From assembly GCA_027307165.1 (NCBI GenBank), contig DAHUXM010000027.1, positions 228,663-292,662 of the forward strand: DNA of 64,000 nt. The letters run 5' to 3'. Position numbers and translations under genes: made by a program. Positions 37,470-45,382 of this stretch are shown here, in pieces (position 1 is the stretch's first letter; every line of letters begins with the position of its first letter). The notes beneath the pieces are model-generated. The model was not told the origin of the DNA. It did not search any database and saw only the letters and a program-made list of their open reading frames with translations. This DNA is from Gemmatimonadota bacterium (GTDB lineage: Bacteria; Gemmatimonadota; Gemmatimonadetes; Gemmatimonadales; Gemmatimonadaceae).

Positions 37470-39481
37470 ATGATCGCACAAATGCTATCCAGATCAAGCG
37501 AGGTGAGATTGTCAGCTACATGGGCCGACCGTATGAGATCGTCCATGTCGTTGATATAGAGCGAGTCAATGCACGGGAATGTGATGGGAGCGATGTTGTA
37601 ACGCTGCCTATCAGTTCACTCGCCCAGGTTACGCTCTTGGGAGATGCCGAAGCCGTGGATTTCTCAGCCGCGTCGCCGGAGGATCAAGCTGAAGCGAGAC
37701 GTCGCTTCGCGTGCATCGAGCCGACGCTCGATGGGCCTTCTGCAGGTTCGCTCGCTTCAGCAGATTCAAAATTGTCAGTTGCGAGGGAACGCGCCCGAGC
37801 TTTCGATGTCGCTCTTGCGACTGTCTACCGATGGAAGGGGCTTTGGGAGTCTACGGAACGCCTCTCGGCGCTACTACCAAAGACGGGCGGTGGCGGGCGT
37901 GGTGAGTCTCGCATCGAAGATCTTATTGAAGACCAGCTACGCGTCGCCGTTGAGGAGCATTTGCTCAAGCAGAAACGAGGCGAGAAGGTCAAGCTCGAGC
38001 GAACTCATGCTGCGTTGAACAAGAGTTGTAACGAGGCCGGGCTACGCGTACCTCATTTCAGTACGCTACGCAGGAGACTAGCGGCCGAAAAAGCACGACG
38101 CCGAATGGAGAGAGCGAACAGACTGCCACACGAGATTCAGCACTCTGGCATGTATGGTGATGATCCAGGGATAGGATTTGCGGGGGCGGATGCACCTCTT
38201 GCGATGGTGCAGATTGACCACACCCCGTGCGACGTCGTTGTTGTCAGCGACGACGAATACCGCATCCCAATCGGGCGCCCGTGGATCACTCTTGCCATCG
38301 ACGTTTACAGTCGCGTGGTTCTCGGTTTCTATGTGTCACTGGACCGCCCGAGTGTCGTATCGGTGGGCTTATGCCTGTTGCACGCCATGCTCCCCAAGGA
38401 GGCTTGGCTTGCCAAGCGTGGTATTGACGTCAGTGCACCTATTTACGGAAAGATACGCTTGGTGCTTGCCGACAACGCAGGAGAATTTCGGGCAAAAGAG
38501 ATCAAGGGAGGGTGTGAGGAATATCGCATCGAGATTCGGTGGCGGAAGGTAAAACAGCCGAAGTACGGTCCGCATATCGAGCGCCTGCTTGAAACCACGC
38601 TTGAGGAAATCCATACGTTGCCCGGGACGACATTCTCGAATCCCAAGCAGCGCGGCGACTACGATTCCGAGGGCAAAGCCGTCATGACTCTCGCCGAGTT
38701 CGAGAGATGGTTAGCGCAGTTCCTCTTCGGCGTTTATCACAACCACGACCACTCTGCACTCGGGACCACTCCACTTAAACGTTGGGCCGAGGGCATCAAT
38801 GGAGCGAATGGCCGGCCTGGCATTGGCATGCCGCTCCGCCTACTTGGCGACTACGACGAACGCCTCATGGATTTTCTTCCGTACAAGGACCACGTCGTGA
38901 GCTCCGGTGGCGTGAAGTACGACAACGTCAAGTACCAGGCGGCCATCTTGCGCGAATTCGTGGATGCCAGAAATCCCAAGAATCCGAAGCTCAAATTGAA
39001 GTTGCGTTTTCGGCGTGACCCGCGAGACATCAGTAAGCTCTATTTCTTACATCCTGGTGTGCGGAAATGGTTTTCGGTTCCATATCGCCACCTGGGTCGC
39101 CCTCAGATCAGCCTCTGGGAATTCCTCGCAGCGCAGAAATGGGCCAAAGCTCACGGCGACGATCCGGCTGATGAAGATGCGGTATTCAGGGCGTACACTG
39201 CCATGGAGCAAGAGGTCGAAAATGCGAAACGCCTCACCAAGGCGGCAGCTCGGACCCAAGCACGCAATCAATCACGGAAGCGTCACCACGAACGCTCACC
39301 CAAGCCGCAGGCGGCGGACGGGGACGACCCACTGATATTGCTTTCTGCCCCTCCCTCGACCCCATCTACGCGGCCAGCCAGCGACCGTAACTCAGTCGAC
39401 GACTCTTCGTTTGACGACGTAGAGCTGTTGGATGCGTCGCTCTTCAGAAGAAGTGTCAGAAGGAGCGGTCGCCGTGGCTGA
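37466..39481 (+). CDS. tnsB: TnsB-like DDE transposase
   Basis: A 671-residue DDE (rve superfamily) transposase that would bind the end repeats and join 3' ends to target DNA. Catalytic residues are D251 (VQIDHTP), D336 (VLADNAGEF) and E372 (PHIERLLET). The N-terminal 230 residues hold helix-turn-helix segments (VALATVYRWKGLWEST, FSTLRRRLAAEKA). After the catalytic core comes a Mu-type beta domain and a basic, low-complexity C-terminal tail (about 580-671), which in TnsB contacts TnsC. The GTG start overlaps the tnsA stop by four bases, so translation is coupled. It extends 8 bases into tnsC. Confidence 0.92.
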   Translation: MNDRTNAIQIKRGEIVSYMGRPYEIVHVVDIERVNARECDGSDVVTLPISSLAQVTLLGDAEAVDFSAASPEDQAEARRRFACIEPTLDGPSAGSLASADSKLSVARERARAFDVALATVYRWKGLWESTERLSALLPKTGGGGRGESRIEDLIEDQLRVAVEEHLLKQKRGEKVKLERTHAALNKSCNEAGLRVPHFSTLRRRLAAEKARRRMERANRLPHEIQHSGMYGDDPGIGFAGADAPLAMVQIDHTPCDVVVVSDDEYRIPIGRPWITLAIDVYSRVVLGFYVSLDRPSVVSVGLCLLHAMLPKEAWLAKRGIDVSAPIYGKIRLVLADNAGEFRAKEIKGGCEEYRIEIRWRKVKQPKYGPHIERLLETTLEEIHTLPGTTFSNPKQRGDYDSEGKAVMTLAEFERWLAQFLFGVYHNHDHSALGTTPLKRWAEGINGANGRPGIGMPLRLLGDYDERLMDFLPYKDHVVSSGGVKYDNVKYQAAILREFVDARNPKNPKLKLKLRFRRDPRDISKLYFLHPGVRKWFSVPYRHLGRPQISLWEFLAAQKWAKAHGDDPADEDAVFRAYTAMEQEVENAKRLTKAAARTQARNQSRKRHHERSPKPQAADGDDPLILLSAPPSTPSTRPASDRNSVDDSSFDDVELLDASLFRRSVRRSGRRG

Positions 39482-40457
39482 GGCAATCGCTGCCGTCGTG
39501 GCTAATGATCGAATTCGCTCTCAAGTTCATCCTCTGGCCGAGCGACCAGATAAGGAGCGACTCATCTACGCCAAGGCACCGAAGTGGATGAACTACACGG
39601 TCGCCGAAGAGATCATTGATGACTTGGATGAGATTCTCGACGAAGAACAGACCCCTCGAATGCCCCGGATGCCCTGCCGCCTCATTTATGGCCCGACAAA
39701 CGGCGGGAAGACATGGATTGCGAAGCGCTTCATCTCGAAATACGTCCAGGCAAATCATGCGAGCGATCATGTTGGTGACATCGCGAGCACGCCCGACGAG
39801 AAAACGGCACTGGAGGAGAGCGTTTCTCCGGTTCTCTACATGCAAGTGCATCCGCAGCCGACCGAGGCACGCATCTACGAGGAGATTCTGAAACGGCTGG
39901 GCGTCGACGTTGATAACGGCGCCCGAGTGACCAGCAAGATGGATCTTGCGATAGACGCCCTCCACGAGGCCGGCGTCCGCATGTTGTTCATCGATGAGAT
40001 TCACAACGCGATCGTTGGCTCGAGAAACCAGCAGCGCCAGTTCTTATACACCTTGAAGTATCTCGCGAATGATGTTGAGTTGTCCATCGTCGCTCTCGGG
40101 ACTGATGAGGCACTGGCGGCCGTTAACACCGCTCCCGAAATGGCGTCTCGATTTTACCCACTTCCAGTGCCGGCGTGGCGTGACGACGGTGCCTTCGTTG
40201 CGTTGCTTCGCCGGATGGCGAAGGGAATCCCTCTGCGCAAACCGGTTGATCTGACCACTGACGAGCGCATCTCGCGTGAGATCCTCGCGATGAGCGAGGG
40301 GTGTATTGGCGATATAGTTGACGTGCTGTACCGCGCAACGCGCCGAGCGATTCGGACTGGCACGGAAGAAATTACTGTTACGGTACTCCGTGAACTCAGA
40401 TACATCCCCTTCAGTAAGCGCGGACGACCAAACTACGGCCGTGACCGCGATGCATAG
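39474..40457 (+). CDS. tnsC: TnsC/TniB-like AAA+ ATPase
   Basis: A 327-residue AAA+ ATPase that links TnsB to the target-selecting protein. Walker A is GPTNGGKT (about 73-80) and Walker B is MLFIDEIHN (about 170-178), both canonical; a sensor-like segment follows (LSIVALGTDEALAAV). The GTG at 39474 has AAGGAG 8 bases upstream and overlaps the tnsB stop; the frame is open to ATG 39432, which would give a 14-residue extension. It is slightly shorter than TnsC of Tn7 and closer in size to TniB. Confidence 0.9.
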   Translation: MAEAIAAVVANDRIRSQVHPLAERPDKERLIYAKAPKWMNYTVAEEIIDDLDEILDEEQTPRMPRMPCRLIYGPTNGGKTWIAKRFISKYVQANHASDHVGDIASTPDEKTALEESVSPVLYMQVHPQPTEARIYEEILKRLGVDVDNGARVTSKMDLAIDALHEAGVRMLFIDEIHNAIVGSRNQQRQFLYTLKYLANDVELSIVALGTDEALAAVNTAPEMASRFYPLPVPAWRDDGAFVALLRRMAKGIPLRKPVDLTTDERISREILAMSEGCIGDIVDVLYRATRRAIRTGTEEITVTVLRELRYIPFSKRGRPNYGRDRDA

Positions 40458-40481
40458 ACTCATGCATCGACATGCCTAGAA

Positions 40482-42965
40482 ATGGATAGCGACGACCGCT
40501 CGAACCAGCCGAACCGGTCATCGAATCGATTACTGGAATGGATTCCATATCACAGGGGCGAGGCGCTACTATCTGAGTTGTCGAAGCGGGTTGCTTCTGG
40601 CTACAACGGGTCACCGACGTTGATCATCGGCCCTCCCGGCAACGGGAAGTCACGTCTTATCAAAGAGCTGGCGCTCCGCGAAGCAGCGAAGATTCCAGCA
40701 GATATTGATGGCAATCATGATGGTCGCGAGGGCACTGAAGCCACATACGTCCCTGTGCTATGCCAAGCGCTGCCCCCATCGACGAAGCTCTCGGATCTTT
40801 GTCGTGCAATGCTGCGCGCACTTGGAGCGCCAACCGCACAACCGCCACGGTATCCCGACGGGTGGAATGAGCAAGCCATCGCCGTTCTGAAAACTGTCAG
40901 AGCGCGCGTGCTCGTCCTCGACGATAGCCACCACGCTTTGCGTAGTGGTATGGATACCGGTTTCGGGCGATTCGGCGGCCATCCCTTTTTTGGGGAAATG
41001 GGAGACTTCTCGTTCAAGGCGCGTATCGGCGTCGTGTATGTCGTACATGCCCCGGTGCGAGCGCTTCGGTTGCAAGATCCTCACCTGTTGACGCTTCCAC
41101 GCTGGACATATGGGCCTGAATGCGAATCGTTCCTAAGAGACGTCATCAGCGTTTCCTGGGGTCGTGGTCTCGCGGATTCTGCGTCGACAGCGGTGTTGCG
41201 GAGTCTCTTTGATTTGAGCGAGGGTCTTCTCGGTGAGATGGTGGATGTCATCCACGCAATGTCACGTCTAGCACTCGGTCCCCGTACGACACCTGAGCGC
41301 TTGATCGCAGTCGCTGAATCCAACTGGATATGTGCCTCTGAACGAACAAGCATGTCGGCAGCCGATTGTCGGCAGCGGTTGGATGGGCGGAAGGGGGTAC
41401 AATCAAAAACGCGATGGAGTGATAAGAGTAAACGCGGGAGTATTGCTCCGATCATCCGAACATCGCCAAGCTCGGCATCCAGCGAGGTCGCCGAGGAACG
41501 TCAATCGAATACGGTCTCGACTGCCTCCGCGCATACGTCGGGACCGCTTTGGCCCGGTCGGCCAGCCATTCTACCGGATGAGTGCGTGTCATCCTGGCTC
41601 ACCCGAACCGCTCATGCGAACGGCCTAACAGTCTCCACACTTTGGAAAAACATTTCTCCTGACGTTTCGCTAGAGCAACTCAACCTCGATCAGTGGATAC
41701 CCACCGAAGCGTTGAACGCTTTGTGCGATGCTGTCGGTTTCACGGCCGACCAGGTGCGTCATGCAACCACGTGGGATATAGAACGAAACGTGTTTGGTTA
41801 TGGGCGTGGCGACGGTGTTCGGAGGACTCGCATTGTCAATCCGATGTGGATGCGGCCAGGTCAGTACGACCGCTCCTATGCCAGAGCCTACGTTTGCGCC
41901 CTGTGTTTGGCCGAAGATGCCGTCCCGTACTTGCGACGGATATGGCAGTTCGAATTCGTTCAGTCGTGCCCCCGGCACCTGACGTATCTCATCAATCGCT
42001 GCCCACATTGCGAATCGCCGATTAACGAATGGTCGCTGCGCTTTGGGGTTGGTGCCTGTGAACATTGCGGAAAGAAGCTCACCTATGTCGGTGATGAGGA
42101 GATCATAGCTGATCCGGCGATGACCAGCTCTTCGCAAAATGTTTCGAACGCACCATCGGCAAAATCCTCGCGCACCGCCGCGAAGCGTCCTGGTCGCACA
42201 GAGGTGGGTACAGGCATGAGCATTAGTCGTCCGTATAGCACTCCCGATCGTAGCCCTATTCCTAACCCGATTGGCGCGGATCAGTTGTGGCAGTCCTGTC
42301 AGGAAAGATTTCTGCGTGCCATGTACGAAGGCGTTGTTGATATAGGGTCTTCGAATTTGGATTCACAGCGCGTTCCGCATCTCGTCCCGGCTCACGAATT
42401 CTTTTTGGTCACGCGTTATCTATTCCGGTTGGCCATGCAGAATACTTTGATGTCCCATCTCTTTCGGAACGAGCTGGCAAGCCGCTATGGAGTGAATCCG
42501 GTATCCCTAACTCGGAAGACGCATCTAAAATCGCCGCTGGACGGCAAGCTAATCATCAACATTCTACGCGACCCGGTTCTGCGACTCGTCGGGAGGATCT
42601 GGGAGGACTGGCCTCAAGGGTTTATTTCCACGGTTCAGGCAACTCCCAGACTTCGGCGATGCCACCTCATCCGTGACGAAATCCACGACGACTCTGCTAC
42701 TGTGCCCAGCTGGTACGACGCCGCTATTGCTATCGCCGTCTTGCCGTCGCGCCAGAGGAATCTCCGCGGATGGTGGCGGCGGTCCATGCGTCCAGCGCAC
42801 GGACCGCACCGAGAACGCGAGGAGTGGGAGTTTGTCGTACAGGGGTACGATGGAGAGCCCGAGCACATTGAGTGGGGTAACCAAGAAGCCTCGGCGAAAA
42901 ACGAGCCAAGGTATAAGCCGCACGGTTGGCGGAGAAAGTCACCCGATCCTTGTATTCGACGGTAG
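40482..42965 (+). CDS. tniQ: Fusion of an AAA+ ATPase and a TniQ/TnsD-type targeting domain
   Basis: One unbroken 827-codon frame encodes two domains. Residues 1-290 are a TniB-like AAA+ ATPase with Walker A GPPGNGKS (50-57) and Walker B VLVLDD (143-148), in which the usual catalytic Glu is Asp148. A Ser/Thr-rich linker covers about 300-355. Residues 355-545 are a TniQ domain (LPDECVSSWLTRTAHANG) with zinc-binding Cys/His pairs: C472-x2-C475, C496-x2-H499, C507-x2-C510 and C526-x2-C529. The last 280 residues resemble the DNA-binding tail of long TnsD proteins. It starts 24 bases after tnsC. The TniQ part probably picks the target; the ATPase part may help recruit or control TnsC. I know TnsC and TniQ as separate proteins, so the fusion is unusual. 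Confidence 0.85.
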   Translation: MDSDDRSNQPNRSSNRLLEWIPYHRGEALLSELSKRVASGYNGSPTLIIGPPGNGKSRLIKELALREAAKIPADIDGNHDGREGTEATYVPVLCQALPPSTKLSDLCRAMLRALGAPTAQPPRYPDGWNEQAIAVLKTVRARVLVLDDSHHALRSGMDTGFGRFGGHPFFGEMGDFSFKARIGVVYVVHAPVRALRLQDPHLLTLPRWTYGPECESFLRDVISVSWGRGLADSASTAVLRSLFDLSEGLLGEMVDVIHAMSRLALGPRTTPERLIAVAESNWICASERTSMSAADCRQRLDGRKGVQSKTRWSDKSKRGSIAPIIRTSPSSASSEVAEERQSNTVSTASAHTSGPLWPGRPAILPDECVSSWLTRTAHANGLTVSTLWKNISPDVSLEQLNLDQWIPTEALNALCDAVGFTADQVRHATTWDIERNVFGYGRGDGVRRTRIVNPMWMRPGQYDRSYARAYVCALCLAEDAVPYLRRIWQFEFVQSCPRHLTYLINRCPHCESPINEWSLRFGVGACEHCGKKLTYVGDEEIIADPAMTSSSQNVSNAPSAKSSRTAAKRPGRTEVGTGMSISRPYSTPDRSPIPNPIGADQLWQSCQERFLRAMYEGVVDIGSSNLDSQRVPHLVPAHEFFLVTRYLFRLAMQNTLMSHLFRNELASRYGVNPVSLTRKTHLKSPLDGKLIINILRDPVLRLVGRIWEDWPQGFISTVQATPRLRRCHLIRDEIHDDSATVPSWYDAAIAIAVLPSRQRNLRGWWRRSMRPAHGPHREREEWEFVVQGYDGEPEHIEWGNQEASAKNEPRYKPHGWRRKSPDPCIRR

Positions 42966-43050
42966 TGGTTATCGATGAACTCCGTATCGATAAACGCCGC
43001 TTTGACGGGTAATAACACTTGAGATACGCTTCTCTAGGGCGTCTCAACAG

Positions 43051-43518
43051 ATGAAGGAGATTCCTACGTCCATACTGATCACGGAATTTTCTCCCTGGAT
43101 ACTACGACCGCCTGATGGGCGCCTAGTCGCCGCTGGGATACGGACCTTCGCCAAGATCGCGAAAGCATGGGAGTTGACCGGAGCAGATGCCGCGAAGCTG
43201 ATGGGAGTATCGCGAGCCACCTATTACCGGTTGCGGAAGATTGCCGCCGATGAGCGCGAGGCTTCACCGAGTGGAAAGGTGGTACTGCGCGCGCGGCTTG
43301 CCGATCCCAAGCTACACGAGCACCTGTCGCTTCTTCTCGGGATCAGCGGCGACCTTCAGAGCTACTACGCGAAGGACCGTGCCTACGGGGAACAATGGGT
43401 GAGACAACCAAATAGCAATCGAGTATTCGGCGGTCACGTGCCGCTCGAACTAATGCTCAGTGGAAACGTCGCTGCGCTCTGGACTGTTCGGCGGTTTACT
43501 CAGAATATGTTCCGTTAA
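43051..43518 (+). CDS. Xre/MbcA/ParS-type antitoxin-like protein
   Basis: A 155-residue protein. A helix-turn-helix lies at about 40-70 (TGADAAKLMGVSRATYYRLRK), and the C-terminal toxin-binding domain contains LSLLLGISGDLQSYY, AYGEQWVRQPN and FGGHVPLELMLSGN, the signature of MbcA/ParS/Xre antitoxins. These are normally followed by a RES-domain toxin gene; no RES frame is seen in the next 500 bases. It may therefore be an orphan antitoxin or a regulator of the transposition genes just upstream. A weak GAAGGAG lies near the start. Confidence 0.8.
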   Translation: MKEIPTSILITEFSPWILRPPDGRLVAAGIRTFAKIAKAWELTGADAAKLMGVSRATYYRLRKIAADEREASPSGKVVLRARLADPKLHEHLSLLLGISGDLQSYYAKDRAYGEQWVRQPNSNRVFGGHVPLELMLSGNVAALWTVRRFTQNMFR

Positions 43519-44008
43519 TTCGTGATCCGCATCTGATGGCCAGCTGTTATGCCAGAGTTGGCACATTTAGGAGAAGCAAGATTACCTTGGACCGGCTTAC
43601 CATACCGCCAAATTGGACTCGTCATTCGGAGTGTGTACGAACGCACAAGAAGGGCACATGATCAAGATGAGGGCTATAGTCATCGCACGCGATCTTCCGA
43701 CGGCTGGCTAAGATTAAGATCTGGTCGCGATGCCTTCATGGACGACTAGATCTTGCCACAGCGGCAGAAATCGGCTCGCAACAACCGTTCACGGACGGTA
43801 CGACCCTCGATCCAGCGTGTAGAGCCAAGCCTGTTTCGTGCTGGCACGCACGATGCAGCATTTTCCGACCGCTGCCGGGCCGCTCGACCTGGGCCGTTCG
43901 CTATGGCCCATTCATTCGATCGGCTCGCTACGCAGCAGTCGAATGACTGTCGGCCATAGCGGCCGGTGCAGCACCGGGCCGTAGACGCGTCAATCCGTGA
44001 GGTGGGCT
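43519..44008. other. Gene-free stretch between antitoxin and peptide genes
   Basis: Searched for a RES-type toxin or its remnant and found none. Frames are short on both strands. It probably holds the promoter of the peptide cassette that begins at 44009. Confidence 0.45.
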
Positions 44009-44203
44009 ATGAGATCCATCAAGAAACTGGGTTTGGCAACCGCGATGGTCGCTGGAGCCATCGCAATTATGCCCGCGGTTCGGCCGGAAGCAGCGGCGGT
44101 GAAAGCGAGTCCGGTCTGCTCCTACTACTACAATTTTCAGCAAGTCGGCGGCGGGATTGTATGCTACAACCCCGGCGGAAGAAACTGCGTCGTCTGCCAG
44201 TAG
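44009..44203 (+). CDS. Small secreted Cys-rich peptide
   Basis: A 64-residue peptide. Residues 1-30 form a signal peptide (basic RSIKK, hydrophobic core LGLATAMVAGAIAIM, Ala-rich cleavage site EAAA). The mature part is about 34 residues with four Cys: PVCSYYYNFQQVGGG, IVCYNPGG and a terminal NCVVCQ, that is a CxxC at the very end. GAGGTGG lies before the ATG. It heads a cassette with a propeller fragment, a thioredoxin-like lipoprotein and an orphan permease. The design (small exported Cys peptide plus propeller gene) recalls NVEALA-type peptides of Bacteroidota, but the sequence is not the same. Role unknown. Confidence 0.65.
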   Translation: MRSIKKLGLATAMVAGAIAIMPAVRPEAAAVKASPVCSYYYNFQQVGGGIVCYNPGGRNCVVCQ

Positions 44204-44218
44204 GGCTGCGGGCCGGTT

Positions 44219-44776
44219 GTGAACATAAGGCCTCTCTGTGAGTTTCCTTTGGGGCGGGGCTGCGAAAGCCATCCGGCATACGCAGCGAGCCGCAAGCGTG
44301 ACGGGGTTATCAGAGCGTTCGCATTTCGTGAGGTAAGTCGACTTGGCGCTCGTTTATTCTGCGCCCAGCCGATTACGCCTGTGGTCGAGATCTACGACAC
44401 CACGGGGCACTTCCTCGGCGTCTCGCGTCGCGCTCCTCCATTCTACCGTACTCCTGTCGACCAACCCGAAGGTACGAACGCAAAGAAGCTCCTTCAATAC
44501 CAGTCGACATGGACGGACCACGTGAAGTTCTTTCCGATGCGCGATGGGTTCGTCTCCGTTTACGCCAGCTACGATACGACTGCAAAGCGAATCGCGTATA
44601 TGCTGTTCGAATGCGACTCTACCATCGTCCCCGTGCACCGGGTGCGGTGTGGTGATGCAGCCGTGACTGGCGAACCCGTTGGACTCGTGCGTCCGGATAC
44701 TTTGCTGATCATACAACGTGACACCGGTCCCGGGCCGGTCTCACTCGTTCGATTCCTCATCACGCACAGAGGATGA
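44219..44776 (+). pseudogene. C-terminal part of a six-bladed beta-propeller protein
   Basis: The frame gives about 145 residues that look like the last blades of a secreted six-bladed propeller (RLFCAQPITPVVEIYDTTG, VKFFPMRDGFVSVYASYD, PVGLVRPDTLLIIQRD, VSLVRFLITHRG). Family proteins are about 350 residues with a signal peptide; here the N-terminal blades and signal are missing, and the first 35 residues look like out-of-frame sequence. The only start is GTG 44219. It is either a truncated remnant or a domain expressed in reduced form. It sits 15 bases after the peptide gene and 6 bases before the lipoprotein gene. Confidence 0.5.
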
Positions 44777-44782
44777 CTGCCG

Positions 44783-45382
44783 ATGGCTGCCCGTGGTGGT
44801 AACGCGGCCACAAAGCTAGCGTTCATCACGATGTGTCTCGTGTGGCTGACCGCCTGCCGCGACAGCTGGCGCATGTCTGAGGCCACGCGATCGGCGGATG
44901 CGTTGGCGCGAGCCAGAGCATTGGCCGCTCCTCTAACACTCACGAGGCACGGGTTAGCCGTCGGCGAAGCCATTCAACCCGTGCGCCTGGAGTGCGATGA
45001 CGCGCGCAGTCGCATTGTCGCGCCGCTCGAAATCCCGCAGCTCGTCACGTTCACGACCCCCGGAGATTGTTCAGCGTGCGAAACGCACCTCGCTGGCGTG
45101 GAGATGTTACTGAGCGACAACTCTCCGATACCGGAGCACGTCTGGGTCGCATATCCAGCTGACGTAGACAGCAATGCGGCTAGCGAGCAATACCGCCTGA
45201 TAACCAGATTCCCAATTTGTTGGGATCGCGCCGGCGCGATGTGGACGCGCTATAATATCAGCCATACTCCCTTTACGGTGTTACTCCGGAATGGAAAAGT
45301 CCTCTTGATCGATGACGCATCGCTTGCTCGCCCAAGTGAGCGAGCCAGGTTTATGGACACCGTGCGAGCACTCCTTCGATGA
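44783..45382 (+). CDS. Thioredoxin-like lipoprotein
   Basis: A 199-residue lipoprotein (FITMCLVWLTAC, Cys at about 25). The mature domain has a thioredoxin-like core: LVTFTTPGDCSACETHLAG with an active-site-type CSAC, then VWVAYPADVDSN, a cis-Pro-like segment SHTPFTVLLRNGKVLLID and a C-terminal helix. It could reduce, oxidise or isomerise disulfides in an exported substrate, for example the Cys-rich peptide encoded 0.6 kb upstream. Its stop overlaps the permease start (ATGA), indicating translational coupling. Confidence 0.75.
   Translation: MAARGGNAATKLAFITMCLVWLTACRDSWRMSEATRSADALARARALAAPLTLTRHGLAVGEAIQPVRLECDDARSRIVAPLEIPQLVTFTTPGDCSACETHLAGVEMLLSDNSPIPEHVWVAYPADVDSNAASEQYRLITRFPICWDRAGAMWTRYNISHTPFTVLLRNGKVLLIDDASLARPSERARFMDTVRALLR

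Noticed and set aside
43519..44008. RES-domain toxin partner for the Xre/MbcA/ParS gene
   Set aside because: No frame of adequate length or with RES-like Arg-Glu-Ser context on either strand.
44009..44203. Assignment of the small peptide to the NVEALA family
   Set aside because: The gene context is similar but the NVEALA motif itself is absent; only the general design matches.
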